A stretch of 45,117 nucleotides of DNA from UBA9676 sp036522155 (GCA_036522155.1 DATDGI010000293.1:1-45117); one strand, 5' to 3'; shown: positions 6,600-15,277, counted from the first letter of the stretch. Program-made: numbers and translations. The notes: generated by a model from the letters alone, not told the origin.

Positions 6600-8240
6600 A
6601 TGGAAGACTTCGCGCCGGGGGCAGAGACGGCCGGTGGTTTCGACCCGTCCGGGATGCTCCGGGCGGCCGGTGACCTGGTGACCGCCGCGGCGGCCGGCCA
6701 GGAGCTGGCGTGGCTGGGCGATGAGCTGATGGCCATCGCGGAGGGCCGGTCCTCGCTGTGGTTCGACGCGGGAGATCACCGGTTCGACGACCCGGCCTGG
6801 CAGGCCAACCCGTTCTTCCACGTCCTGGGCCAGGGCTATTGCCTGTTCGAGCAGTGGCTCGGGCGGCTGGCCGACGACCTGGAGGTCCCGTGGGACCGCC
6901 AGGCCCGGGCCCGGTACCTGGCCAGCATCGTCACCGCCGCGCTGGCGCCCACCAACTTCTTCTGGACCAACCCGGCCGCGATCAAGCTGGCCTTCGAGAC
7001 CGGCGGCCGGTCGGTGCTGCGCGGCGGCCGGAACATGCTGCGTGACCTGGCCAGCGGCGGCATGCCGCGGATGGTCAACCGGGCGCCGTTCGGTGTCGGC
7101 GAGCAACTCGCGTGCACGCCGGGCGCGGTCATCTACCGGGACGAGATCTTCGAGCTGCTGCAGTACACCCCGGTGACGCCGGCCGTGCGGAGCCGCCCGC
7201 TGCTGATGGTGCCGCCCGAGCTCAACCGCTACTACGTGCTCGACCTCTCCCCGGGCCGGAGCCTGGCCGAGTACGCGGTGGCCAGCGGCATCCAGACGTT
7301 CATGATCGTGTGGCGAAATCCGCAGGCCGACCTCGGCCACGGCCGCTGGGGGATGGACGACTACCTCGCGGCGCAGGTGCGGGCGGCCGAGGTGGTGCGG
7401 AAGGTCACCCGGACCGAGAGCGTCAACTGGCTCGGGCTGTGCGCCGGCGGCATCACGACCGCGCTGCTGGCCGGCTACTACGCGGCCCGCGGCGAGCCGG
7501 GCATGAACTCGGCGACCTTCCTCGTCACGATGCTGACCAACACCTGCCCCAACATCGTCGGGCAGCTGAGCACCGGGCCGGCCCGGGACATGCTCCGGGT
7601 GGCCGCCGACGCGGGCCAGGTCATCCCCGGTGACATGCTGCGGGCCACCTTCGCCTGGCTGCGCCCGAACGATCTGGTCTTCAACTACCTGGTGAGCGGG
7701 TGGCTGCTGGGCCAGGACCCGCCCGCGTTCGACGTGCTGGCGTGGAACGACGACGCCACCGCGATGAGCGCTAGGTTCGCGCTGGACAGCGCGGAGGCGC
7801 TGGTCGGCGACCGGGCGGCCGTCCCGGGCGGGCTGACGGTGCTGGGCACCCCGATCGACCTGGCCAAGGTCGACTGCGACACCTTCTATGTCGCGGGCTA
7901 CACCGATCACATCTCGCCGTGGCGGGCGTGTTACGCCGCCAGCCAGGTGATGGGCGGCGACCGGGAAGCCAAGGAAATGGTCGTCGTCAGGTCCGGGCAC
8001 ATCCAGTCATTCGTCAACCCGGTGGAGAAGTCCCGGTACGACTACTGGACGGCCCCGCCGGTGAGCCCCGATCCTGACCAGTGGCTGGCCGGGGCCGATC
8101 TGCAGCACGGTTCCTGGTGGCCCCGCTGGTCCTCCTGGCTGCTCGAGCGCTCCGGCCCGGAGAAGAAGGCGCCGGCCACCCCTGGGAACCGCGCGTACCC
8201 GCCGCTGGGGCCGGCGCCCGGCACCTACGTGCACGGCTGA
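6600..8240 (+). CDS. phaC: Polyhydroxyalkanoate synthase (class I/II-like)
   Basis: A 546-residue PHA polymerase that links 3-hydroxyacyl-CoA units into granule polyester. The N-terminal domain has FDDPAWQANPFF, the family hallmark. The alpha/beta-hydrolase core carries the lipase-like box GLCAGG with nucleophile C281, the acid D436 in YTDHISPW and the base H467 in SGHIQSF; all three catalytic residues are present. NRYYVLDLSPGRSLAEYAV and FMIVWRNP are also conserved. Length suits class I/II single-subunit enzymes, and no phaE or phaR subunit is nearby. The ATG follows CAGGAGGGCAG. Divergent from the phasin gene. No phaA or phaB occurs in the window. Confidence 0.94.
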   Translation: MEDFAPGAETAGGFDPSGMLRAAGDLVTAAAAGQELAWLGDELMAIAEGRSSLWFDAGDHRFDDPAWQANPFFHVLGQGYCLFEQWLGRLADDLEVPWDRQARARYLASIVTAALAPTNFFWTNPAAIKLAFETGGRSVLRGGRNMLRDLASGGMPRMVNRAPFGVGEQLACTPGAVIYRDEIFELLQYTPVTPAVRSRPLLMVPPELNRYYVLDLSPGRSLAEYAVASGIQTFMIVWRNPQADLGHGRWGMDDYLAAQVRAAEVVRKVTRTESVNWLGLCAGGITTALLAGYYAARGEPGMNSATFLVTMLTNTCPNIVGQLSTGPARDMLRVAADAGQVIPGDMLRATFAWLRPNDLVFNYLVSGWLLGQDPPAFDVLAWNDDATAMSARFALDSAEALVGDRAAVPGGLTVLGTPIDLAKVDCDTFYVAGYTDHISPWRACYAASQVMGGDREAKEMVVVRSGHIQSFVNPVEKSRYDYWTAPPVSPDPDQWLAGADLQHGSWWPRWSSWLLERSGPEKKAPATPGNRAYPPLGPAPGTYVHG

Positions 8241-8291
8241 CTTCCCTATCGCTCCCGCAGCGCCCCCATCAGCGCGCAACCGTCCAATGTG

Positions 8292-8308
8292 TAGGATAGC
8301 TATAGCTA
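8292..8308 (+). promoter_or_regulatory. TAGGAT -10 and 12-bp palindrome before the DUF2306 gene
   Basis: TAGGAT (8292-8297) fits a -10 hexamer. It abuts the perfect palindrome TAGCTATAGCTA (8297-8308) in an AT-rich island about 50 bp before the ATG. The overlap suggests a repressor operator at the promoter; no clear -35. Confidence 0.4.
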
Positions 8309-8359
8309 GTAACCCTACCTATAGCGACGGCCACGGACGGGGCCAGGCAGGAGGGCCGG

Positions 8360-8914
8360 ATGGAGACCACCAGCCGGGTACTGGGGACCGAGGTGGGCTC
8401 GGCCGCCCCGGTATTCCTGGCCTTCCTCGCCGTCCATGTGCTGGCCGGGCTGACGGCGGTGACCAGCGGGGCGGCCGCCGCGCTGGCCAGGAAGGGCAGT
8501 CCCCGGCACATCCGGGCCGGCCGCTGGTACTACCGGGCCATCGCCACCGTCTTCGGTACCGCCACCGTGCTGGCGGCGCTGCGCTGGCGGCAGGACGCCT
8601 ACCTGTTCGTCATCGGGGCGGTGGCCTTCACCGCCGCGACCATCGGCTACCTGCACCGGCGCCGCCACCGGCCCGGCGACGGCGGGCACATCGCCGGCAT
8701 GGGCATCAGCTACGTGGCCATGCTCACGGCGTTCCTGGTGGACAACGGCCCGCATCTGCCGCTCTGGGACCGGCTGCCCCGGCTGGCGTTCTGGCTGCTG
8801 CCGCCGGCCGTCGGCGCACCGGTCATCATCCGCGCCATCTACCGGGCCCGGCGGGCGCGGCGGGCCCGTGCGCCGGCGGTCAGGCCAGACGGCGCTCGGT
8901 CGCCCAGCGGGTGA
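8360..8914 (+). CDS. DUF2306-like small membrane protein
   Basis: A 184-residue protein with four or five hydrophobic segments: FLAFLAVHVLAGLTAVTSGAAAAL, AIATVFGTATVLAAL, YLFVIGAVAFTAATIGYL, ISYVAMLTAFLVD and FWLLPPAVGAPVII. HIRAGRWYYRAI and GHIAGMGISYVAML are the conserved histidine-containing motifs of DUF2306 proteins, whose function is unknown. The tail is Arg-rich. The last 35 bp overlap the convergent response-regulator gene. Ribosome site GGAGGG precedes the ATG. Confidence 0.7.
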   Translation: METTSRVLGTEVGSAAPVFLAFLAVHVLAGLTAVTSGAAAALARKGSPRHIRAGRWYYRAIATVFGTATVLAALRWRQDAYLFVIGAVAFTAATIGYLHRRRHRPGDGGHIAGMGISYVAMLTAFLVDNGPHLPLWDRLPRLAFWLLPPAVGAPVIIRAIYRARRARRARAPAVRPDGARSPSG

Positions 8915-9593
8915 GCTGGTGCCGGGTGGACAGCTGGAGCTTGCGCAGCACCGAGGAAACGTGGCTCTCCACCGTCTTGACCGAGATGTACAGCTCCCGG
9001 CCGATCTCCTTGTAGGTGTAGCCCCGCGCGATCAGCCGGAGCACGTCCCGCTCCCGCGCAGTCAGCTGGTCGAGTTCGGGGTCGAACCGCGGGCTGGCCT
9101 GGCTGTCCGGGGGGAGGCCGGCGAAGGCGTCGAGCACGAACCCCGCCAGCCGGGGCGAGAACACGGTGTCGTCGGCGGCGACCCGGAGCACCGCGTCCAC
9201 CAGGTCGGGCGCGGAGATCGTCTTGGTCACGTACCCGCGCGCGCCCGCCCGGATGACGGCGATCACGTCCTCGGGGGCGTCGGAGGCGGACAGGGCCAGG
9301 AAGCGGACCTGCGGGTGGCCGGGCCTGATCGCCGAGACCACCGCCTGCCCGCCACCGCCGGGCAGGTGCACGTCCAGCAGCACCACGTCCGGCACGACCC
9401 GGCCGATGAGGTCGATGGCCGGTGCGACGTCGCCGGCCTCGCCGACGACCTCGACCTGGTCCCCGAGCTCGGACCGGACCCCGGACCGGAACAGGCCGTG
9501 ATCGTCGACGATGACCACCCGGGGCCTGCCGCTGCCCGGCGCGGCCAGGCCGGCCTCTGGCAAGCCGGGCTCTGGCAGGCCGGGCCCGGTCAT
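8880..9593 (-). CDS. NarL/LuxR-family response regulator
   Basis: A 237-residue two-component regulator. After a Pro/Gly-rich lead of about 24 residues comes a receiver: acidic pair D30-D31 (VVIVDDHGLF), phospho-acceptor D74 (VVLLDVHLPGG), LALSAS and the conserved lysine in GYVTKTI. The C-terminal LuxR HTH reads LTARERDVLRLIARGYTYKEIG...VKTVESHVSSVLRKL. It overlaps the stop of the sensor-kinase gene by 4 bp (ATGA), so the two form a coupled pair. The lead holds imperfect PGLPEPG repeats. Confidence 0.93.
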   Translation of the reverse strand: MTGPGLPEPGLPEAGLAAPGSGRPRVVIVDDHGLFRSGVRSELGDQVEVVGEAGDVAPAIDLIGRVVPDVVLLDVHLPGGGGQAVVSAIRPGHPQVRFLALSASDAPEDVIAVIRAGARGYVTKTISAPDLVDAVLRVAADDTVFSPRLAGFVLDAFAGLPPDSQASPRFDPELDQLTARERDVLRLIARGYTYKEIGRELYISVKTVESHVSSVLRKLQLSTRHQLTRWATERRLA

Positions 9594-11107
9594 GTCCGGC
9601 CCGGCTGGCGCTGGCCAGCGGCCCGGGGCATGGTCAGGGACACCTCAGTGCCCTCGCCTACGGCGCTGCGGACGGTGGCGGTCCCGCCCCGGCGGGCCAT
9701 CCGGGCCCGGACCGATTCGGCCAGGCCCTTGCGGTCGGCGGGCACGGCCTGCGGGTCGAAGCCGCGTCCGCGGTCGCGGACGAACACCGACACCCGGCCG
9801 GGCTCGGCCTCGGCGAACAGCGAGACGACGGGCGCACCGGACCACTTCGCGGCGTTCACCGTCGCCTCCTTGGCCGCGGCGAGCAGGGCCGCCAGGTCGT
9901 CGTCCAGCTCGCAGTCCCCGACGGTGACCGCGTCCACCGGTACCCGGTGCTGCTCCTCCACCTCCTGCTGGATGAGCCGGACCCCGGCCGCCAGCGTCAT
10001 GCCGTCGCCGGCCGGTGAGCCGGGCGCCCGGCCCTCGAACAGCCAGGACCGCAGTTCCCGCTCCTGGGCCCGGGCCAGCTGGATCACCTGCTGCGGCTCG
10101 CCCGCCCGGAGCTGGATCAGGGCGAGGGTCTGCAGCACCGAGTCGTGCACCCGGGCGGCCAGGTCGGACCGCTCCTCGGCGCGGGCGCGGGCCTGGCGCT
10201 CGGCCACCAGATCCCGCGCGATCCGCAGCCACCAGGGGCCGAGGGCGAGCACGATGGCGCCGATCAGCAGGGCCACCCCGCTCAGCGGCCGCAGCACCGG
10301 GTGGCTGGCATGGATCAGCAGGACCAGGCCCCAGATCAGCATGATCAGCGCGATGCCCGCCCGCCACAGCAGGCGGCGCCGACGGGTGTCCGCGCCGCCC
10401 TGGACCACCAGCGGCTCGGCCAGCCGCCGCAGTGTCTCCTGCTCGCCGGGAGAGGCGTTACGCCAGATCAGCACGATGCCGATGGTGCTGATGACCAGTG
10501 GCCAGGCCACCGTGTCGAACCAGCCCACCCCGAGCAGGGACGCGATGACCAGGAGCGTGACGAGCACTGACCCCAGGCCCGCGGCCAGGGTCATCCCCCG
10601 GCGGTCGGTCAGGGCCCGGCCCGCGATGTTGCCGTCTTCACCGGCCGCGGGCAGCAGCAGCCAGGCCAGCACGTAAGCCGCCAGCCCGAAGCCGCCAGCC
10701 ACCGTGACGATCACGAAAAGCACCCGGATGACCGTGACGTCCAGGCCGGTTCGCGCGGCCAGGCCGGCCGCCACCCCGCCCGCCAGCCGCTCGTCGGGCC
10801 GGCGCCGCAGCGGCCCGGTGTCCCTGGGCCCCCGGGCCCATAGCGGGCCGTGCTGGCGGCGCAGCCGCCAGCCATCGGCCGGGCGCCCGCCCGGCGGCCC
10901 GGAACCGCCCGGCACCCCCGGGCGGCTGGGGACACCACTGCCGGTTAGCCCGGGATCACCCAGTGGCCGCCAGCTGCCCGGCCCGGAATCACCCGGCGGC
11001 TGCCAGCCACCGGGCGGCCCGTTGCCGGCCGCTTGCCACGGGGCCGGCGCCGGCCTGCCGTTCTGGCCAGCGGGCCGCCAGAGTGAGCCGGGCCTGGTTC
11101 GTGCCAT
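9590..11107 (-). CDS. PspC-domain sensor histidine kinase
   Basis: A 505-residue kinase. Residues 1-107 are Pro/Gly/Trp-rich and disordered-looking, with imperfect GxWxPxGDxG repeats. Residues 108-165 form a PspC membrane domain (LAGGVAAGLAARTGLDVTVI, then a hydrophobic helix ending VLAWLLLP). Further membrane helices follow, then a HisKA_3 dimerisation box with H321 (ARVHDSVLQTLALIQ) and an HATPase domain (ATVNAAKWSGA, RDRGRGFDP, GEGTEVSLTMP). It should phosphorylate the adjacent LuxR regulator in response to an envelope signal. ATG 11143 is an alternative start. A second PspC gene is divergently transcribed 130 bp away. Confidence 0.9.
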   Translation of the reverse strand: MARTRPGSLWRPAGQNGRPAPAPWQAAGNGPPGGWQPPGDSGPGSWRPLGDPGLTGSGVPSRPGVPGGSGPPGGRPADGWRLRRQHGPLWARGPRDTGPLRRRPDERLAGGVAAGLAARTGLDVTVIRVLFVIVTVAGGFGLAAYVLAWLLLPAAGEDGNIAGRALTDRRGMTLAAGLGSVLVTLLVIASLLGVGWFDTVAWPLVISTIGIVLIWRNASPGEQETLRRLAEPLVVQGGADTRRRRLLWRAGIALIMLIWGLVLLIHASHPVLRPLSGVALLIGAIVLALGPWWLRIARDLVAERQARARAEERSDLAARVHDSVLQTLALIQLRAGEPQQVIQLARAQERELRSWLFEGRAPGSPAGDGMTLAAGVRLIQQEVEEQHRVPVDAVTVGDCELDDDLAALLAAAKEATVNAAKWSGAPVVSLFAEAEPGRVSVFVRDRGRGFDPQAVPADRKGLAESVRARMARRGGTATVRSAVGEGTEVSLTMPRAAGQRQPGRT

Positions 11108-11236
11108 GTGCCCATCATCGCGCTCTGGCGCTCCCCGGGCCATCGGGACCGGCCCTGATCCCGCGCGCGCCCTATCAGGGTCGAATGGGGGGTCTTCCTG
11201 ATGTGCCCGCCTGCCCTGCCCGGCCAGGCTGGAGCC

Positions 11237-11512
11237 ATGAACACAGTTACCCCGAACGCCGAAACGGCCAGCCCCACCCAGCCCCGGCCGCTATGCCGGC
11301 CGGTCTCGGACCGGATGCTGGCGGGCGTGGCCGCCGGCATCGCCCGCTACCTCGACGTGGATGTCACCATCGTGCGGATCGCCTTCGCCGTCCTCGCCGT
11401 CCTGGGCGGCGCCGGCGTGCCCATCTACCTGGCCGGCTGGCTGCTGATCCCGGAAGAAGGTTCCGAGCAGTCCATCGCGGGCGGCTTCATCCAGTCCCGG
11501 CAAGCCAACTGA
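11237..11512 (+). CDS. PspC-domain membrane protein
   Basis: A 91-residue protein that is essentially one PspC domain: RPVSDRMLAGVAAGIARYLD, then DVTIVRIAFAVLAVLGGAGV and YLAGWLLIPEE, with two membrane helices. It closely parallels the PspC domain at the front of the divergent kinase, so it may tune or titrate that sensor (inference). ATG 11237 follows GCTGGAG; an in-frame ATG at 11201 lacks a ribosome site. The DUF1707 gene begins 20 bp downstream. Confidence 0.88.
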   Translation: MNTVTPNAETASPTQPRPLCRPVSDRMLAGVAAGIARYLDVDVTIVRIAFAVLAVLGGAGVPIYLAGWLLIPEEGSEQSIAGGFIQSRQAN

Positions 11513-11531
11513 CACAGGAGGTCATCGCACC

Positions 11532-11918
11532 ATGGCCCGACGCCGCGCCAGCGTCATCAACCCCGGCATGCGGATCTCCGATGCCGATCGCGCTGAAGTC
11601 GCCGATCACCTGTCCAGGCAGTACAGCGAGGGCAGGCTCGACCAGGCCGAGTTCAACGACCGCCTGGACCGGGCGATGAAAGCCAAGACCCAGTCGGACC
11701 TCACCTGGCTGCTCACCGACCTGCCCGGGGTGGAGCCGGCCAGGTCACCCGCCCGCCCGCCGCAGCGGCGCCCTTACTTCCGCGTGCTGGGGCTGATCCT
11801 GGCCGTGGTGGTGGTCTTCTTCGCGTGGCAGCAACTGGTGCGGCCCTATCTGCCATGGCTGCTGGTAGCGCTGCTGGCCTACCTCTGGCTGCGGCACGGA
11901 CCCCGGCGCAGCACCTAG
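11532..11918 (+). CDS. DUF1707 protein with C-terminal membrane segments
   Basis: A 128-residue protein. Residues 13-60 form the DUF1707 domain: MRISDADRAEVADHLSRQYS and GRLDQAEFNDRLDRAMKAKT. Two closely spaced hydrophobic segments follow (VLGLILAVVVVFFAW and LPWLLVALLAYLWL). DUF1707 is common in actinobacteria beside PspC genes and of unknown function. ACAGGAGGT lies well placed before the ATG. The stop overlaps the convergent LuxR gene by 4 bp. Confidence 0.88.
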   Translation: MARRRASVINPGMRISDADRAEVADHLSRQYSEGRLDQAEFNDRLDRAMKAKTQSDLTWLLTDLPGVEPARSPARPPQRRPYFRVLGLILAVVVVFFAWQQLVRPYLPWLLVALLAYLWLRHGPRRST

Positions 11919-13222
11919 CTGGGCTGCGGAGCCTCGGGCAGCAGGCCGAGCGCGTCGGCGACCGCCAGCGCGCCCGACCTGTTGCGCACGCCCAGCTTGC
12001 GGAACAGCCGGGTCTGCGCATTCTCCACGGTCTTGGGGGCGATGCCCAGCGCACGTGCGGTCTGCCGGATCGAGCGGCCGCGGGCGAGCGATGCCAGGAT
12101 GTCGCTCTCCCGCGCGGTCAGGCCCGGCAGATCGCCCGTCCCCGGCCCGGGCTCGTCCCACCTGGCCCGGACCACCCCGATCAGCGGGCGCATCGGCAGC
12201 GAGTCGACCACCAGGTATCCCTGGCCGACCATCCGCAGCACCGGCAGGAAATGGTCGTCCACCCGGTCGGCGGCGACCAGCGCATTGGCGCCGCTGGCCA
12301 GCGCCTGGGCCAGGGCCGGGGAGGCCAGCGGGGCCGTGTGCACCAGCACGGCCGGGATGCCAAGCTCGGCCACCACCTGCCAGTGGGGAGCGCCCGGGTC
12401 GACCAGCGCGGCCACGATCGGGCCGCGGTGCCAGCGGGCCCAGTGCTCCCTGGCCAGCGATCCGGCCCGGCGCACCAGCACGAACGGGACCTTGCTGGCC
12501 AGCAGGGCGGCCGCCACCCGGTCCAGTACCGGCCCGGCCCGGCCGGCGACCACGGCGAGCACGCCGGATCCGCCGTCGTGCTGCCGCCGGTGCGGCAGGG
12601 CCGGGGCCGTGCCCGGCGCGAGCATGCCGAGCGTGGCGGCCCGGGCCACGGCATGCGCGCCGCTGCTCACCTCCAGCTTGGCGTAGACGCGCCGCTTGAG
12701 GTTCTCCACCGTCAGCGGGCTGATCCCGAGCAGTCCGGCCATCTCGGTGACGCTGTGGCCGGACCCGGTCAGCACGACGATCTGGAGTTCCCGGTCGGTC
12801 AGGCCCCGGGCGCCCCGCAGGGGCGGGCGCTCGGGCCGGCCCCGTTTCCCGCGCAGCAGCGCCAGCACCGCGCCGAGGCCGTGCGACTCGGGCACGAGCG
12901 AGGCCACGCCCGCCTGGCAGGCCGCGGAGATGTCCTGTTCCGACGCATCCCGGTAGGTGGCGATCACGTTCAGATCCGGGAACCGGCGCACGAGTTCGCT
13001 CACCCGGCGGGACATGTCGCCCAGCCGCCGGCCGGCGTCGAGGATCACCACATCCGGGCGGCGCAGCTCGCACAGGGCGAGCACCCCGTCGGGTTCGGCC
13101 ACGCTGCCGACGACGGCCACCCCGGGGCGTGCCGCCAGGGAGCCAGCCAGGGTGTCACGCAGCAGGCGCCGAGGCGACTGCACGGCAACCCGGACGGTCG
13201 CATGAGCGGGAATCGCGGCCAT
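11915..13222 (-). CDS. Tandem receiver-like/LuxR double regulator
   Basis: A 435-residue protein built as two consecutive regulator halves. Half 1: an atypical receiver (residues 9-125) that keeps a phospho-acceptor-like D62 in RPDVVILDAG but lacks the acidic pair, followed by a LuxR HTH at 140-200 (LTDRELQIVVLTGSGHSVTE...TVENLKRRVYAKL). Half 2: a receiver-like Rossmann segment (218-350) with no evident phospho-acceptor site, then a second LuxR HTH at 367-427 (LTARESDILASLARGRSIRQ...KTVENAQTRLFRKL). Probably a phosphorylation-independent DNA-binding protein able to contact two sites at once (inference). Start at ATG 13222; GTG 13231 is an alternative. No kinase is paired with it. Confidence 0.82.
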   Translation of the reverse strand: MAAIPAHATVRVAVQSPRRLLRDTLAGSLAARPGVAVVGSVAEPDGVLALCELRRPDVVILDAGRRLGDMSRRVSELVRRFPDLNVIATYRDASEQDISAACQAGVASLVPESHGLGAVLALLRGKRGRPERPPLRGARGLTDRELQIVVLTGSGHSVTEMAGLLGISPLTVENLKRRVYAKLEVSSGAHAVARAATLGMLAPGTAPALPHRRQHDGGSGVLAVVAGRAGPVLDRVAAALLASKVPFVLVRRAGSLAREHWARWHRGPIVAALVDPGAPHWQVVAELGIPAVLVHTAPLASPALAQALASGANALVAADRVDDHFLPVLRMVGQGYLVVDSLPMRPLIGVVRARWDEPGPGTGDLPGLTARESDILASLARGRSIRQTARALGIAPKTVENAQTRLFRKLGVRNRSGALAVADALGLLPEAPQPS

Positions 13223-13325
13223 CGCTGCCACGGGCTCCGTAATCTCCGCTCCCAGCGGTTCTCCCGGAGGCTGGAGTCTACGCCGGGCCCCTCCTGAGCT
13301 GCATGTGAATCCGCCTTTTACCCAG

Positions 13326-14120
13326 CTAGAGGGGCATATCCGGCCGGTCAGCCGCGGCGAGGTCTTCCAGCCAGTCCTGGCTGGCGCGGGCGATCCGCGC
13401 CGGGACGCCGAGCTCATCGAGCATCGTGGCAGCGGCGGCCATCTCCTGGGCCCGGCGGCGGGCGTGCCGGTAGCTGCCCTCCTCCAGCCGGGCCAGGGTG
13501 GTGGCGTCGGCGGCGGCCAGTTCGGCGGCCAGGTGCTCACGCAGCCAGTCCTCGCTGCCCGCCGCGCGTGCGGCCAGCAGCGCCTCGATCACCGCCGCCG
13601 CCATCCCCTTGTAGAACACGCTGCGCAGCAATTTCCTGGTGGCCGCGGTACCGGGTGGCCCGGCCACGGTCTCGGCCCGGCCGCCGCACGCGGTCAGGAG
13701 CTGGCAGGCGGCGCCGGCGCCCGGGCCGGACACGAGCATCGGCACCGCCAGGCCGCGGCCGGGGACCGGGGCCATGATGGCGACGTCGGCGAACGCGATC
13801 CCAGCCTGCCCGGCGGTGGCGGCCAGCCGCTGCTTCAGCCCGGCCGCCGACGTGTTGGCGTCGGCGTAGACCGTGCTCCCGGCCAGCCCGGGCAGCGCCA
13901 TCCGGAGCGCGGCCTCGGCCTCCTCGGCGGTGACCAGGCTGATCACCAGCGCGGCACCACGGCAGGCGTCGGCGTCGTCGGCCGCCGCCTCGGTGCCCGG
14001 TGGCGCGGGCTGGACCGGGTCGAAGCCACGCACCTTCACCCCGGCCGCGGCCAGCCCGCCCGCGATCTCGGTGCCCGCCTCGCCGAACCCGAGCACGCCG
14101 ACCGTGAGCGGGGCCGTCAT
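13326..14120 (-). CDS. NAD(P)-binding 6PGDH-like protein with DUF1932 domain
   Basis: A 264-residue beta-hydroxyacid-dehydrogenase-like protein. The N-terminal Rossmann motif is VGVLGFGEAGTEIAGGLAAAG, with VISLVTAEEAE and YADANTSAAGLKQ before the substrate region. The C-terminal half (LLRSVFYKGMAAAVIEALLAA...EDWLREHL) is the DUF1932 helical domain. Such enzymes reduce or oxidise small 3-hydroxy acids; the substrate is not predictable. It lies 103 bp upstream of the LuxR double regulator on the same strand and is divergent from the cobalamin-binding-like gene. Confidence 0.82.
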   Translation of the reverse strand: MTAPLTVGVLGFGEAGTEIAGGLAAAGVKVRGFDPVQPAPPGTEAAADDADACRGAALVISLVTAEEAEAALRMALPGLAGSTVYADANTSAAGLKQRLAATAGQAGIAFADVAIMAPVPGRGLAVPMLVSGPGAGAACQLLTACGGRAETVAGPPGTAATRKLLRSVFYKGMAAAVIEALLAARAAGSEDWLREHLAAELAAADATTLARLEEGSYRHARRRAQEMAAAATMLDELGVPARIARASQDWLEDLAAADRPDMPL

Positions 14121-14227
14121 CCGGCTCCCCCCCTGATCACTGCCTGCCCGCCAGTCACGGGTACGAAGATAACCGGCCCGGGCGCAGCGCCACCGGGGCT
14201 GGACCCGGCTCGGCGGCCGGGGCCGCC

Positions 14228-14233
14228 TATTCT
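14228..14233 (+). promoter_or_regulatory. -10 hexamer of a probable leaderless promoter
   Basis: TATTCT ends 6 nt before the GTG at 14240, so transcription would begin at or next to the start codon. There is no Shine-Dalgarno for that gene. A convincing -35 is missing. Confidence 0.4.
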
Positions 14234-14239
14234 CGTGCC

Positions 14240-15127
14240 GTGCGCCTGGTGTCCCTGCTGCCCTCGGCGACCGAGATCGTCTATGCCCTCGGCCTGGCCG
14301 ACGACCTGGTCGGGGTCACGTTCGAGTGTGACGAGCCGGCCACCGCCCGGGTGGACAAGACCGTGGTGGTGGGCGGCCGGGACACCAGCGGCATGACGCC
14401 GCGTGAGATCGACAGCTACGTGCGCGGGCGGCTGGCGGCCGGCGAGGACCTGTACACGCTGCACGCGGACGCGCTGGCGGCGCTGGCCCCGGACCTGATC
14501 CTGACCCAGGATCTGTGCCGGGTCTGCGCCCTGCCGTCCGGGCAGATCGAGACGGCCCTTGACTACCTGGGCTGCCGGGCCGAGGTGCTGTCGCTGGACC
14601 CGCACTCGCTCGGCGAGGTGCTGGCCTCGATCGTGGCCGTGGGCGAGCGCACCGGAGCGGCCGGGGCCGCCCAGCAGCTGGTCGCGGATCTGCGGGCCCG
14701 GCTGGCCCGGGTGGCGGCGCTGGTCGCCGGGCGGCCCCGGCCCAAGGTGGCGGTCGTCGAGTGGACCGACCCGCCGTTCACGGCCGGCCATTGGGTGCCG
14801 GACCTGGTGACCGCGGCCGGCGGTGAGCCGGTGGCGGCCCGGGCCGGGGCACCATCGGAGCAGACCAGCTGGGAGGCCATCGCCGCGGCCGCACCGGATC
14901 TGGTGGTGGTGGCGCCGTGCGGCTACCACCTGGCCGGCGCGGCCGGGCTGGCGGCTGCGGCGGCACGAGCCCTGCCCGGCGTGCCCATGTGGGCGATCGA
15001 CGCGGACGGCATCGTCGTCCGGCCCGGTCCGCGGCTGGTCACCGGGGTGGAGGCGCTGGCCGCGATCCTGCACCCGGACGCGGTGCCGGACGCGCCGGGC
15101 GGGACCGTTCAGCTCATCCGCAGCTAG
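14240..15127 (+). CDS. BtuF-like cobalamin-binding protein lacking a signal peptide
   Basis: A 295-residue type III periplasmic-binding-protein fold. RLVSLLPSATEIVYALGLADDLVG and FECDEPA open the first lobe, LAALAPDLILTQDLCRVCALP the hinge side, and a long helix (residues 133-165) links to the second lobe (KVAVVEWTDPPF...GHWVPDLVTAAGG). The SLLPSATEIVYALG motif is the hallmark of the BtuF-like cobalamin-binding family. It begins directly in the mature fold with no signal sequence or lipobox, so it should be cytoplasmic, as in other actinobacterial members. No transporter gene is adjacent. The GTG start appears leaderless. Confidence 0.78.
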   Translation: MRLVSLLPSATEIVYALGLADDLVGVTFECDEPATARVDKTVVVGGRDTSGMTPREIDSYVRGRLAAGEDLYTLHADALAALAPDLILTQDLCRVCALPSGQIETALDYLGCRAEVLSLDPHSLGEVLASIVAVGERTGAAGAAQQLVADLRARLARVAALVAGRPRPKVAVVEWTDPPFTAGHWVPDLVTAAGGEPVAARAGAPSEQTSWEAIAAAAPDLVVVAPCGYHLAGAAGLAAAAARALPGVPMWAIDADGIVVRPGPRLVTGVEALAAILHPDAVPDAPGGTVQLIRS

Positions 15128-15198
15128 GCGGGGCACCCGGCATGGAACCGGGCACGGCTCCGTGACCGTGGGGGCGCAGGAATCCGCGATGGCCGCCC

Positions 15199-15227
15199 TT
15201 GCCGGCGAGAGGCGGCCGGGCTACTCT
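15199..15227 (+). promoter_or_regulatory. Sigma-A-like promoter of the STAND gene
   Basis: TTGCCG (15199-15204), a 17-bp spacer and TACTCT (15222-15227), about 50 bp before the GTG of the STAND gene. The spacing is ideal and both hexamers keep the key bases. Confidence 0.55.
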
Positions 15228-15277
15228 GGGTCGCCGTTCCGGCGCGTGCTAGCGGCAGACTCCGCCTGCGCCGGGCC

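Noticed and set aside
8868..10676. 602-codon plus-strand frame over the kinase/regulator pair
   Set aside because: No recognisable domain; kinase and receiver motifs are explicit on the other strand.
14121..14239. Cobalamin riboswitch before the BtuF-like gene
   Set aside because: 119 bp is too short and no B12-box-like sequence is visible; the gene looks leaderless.
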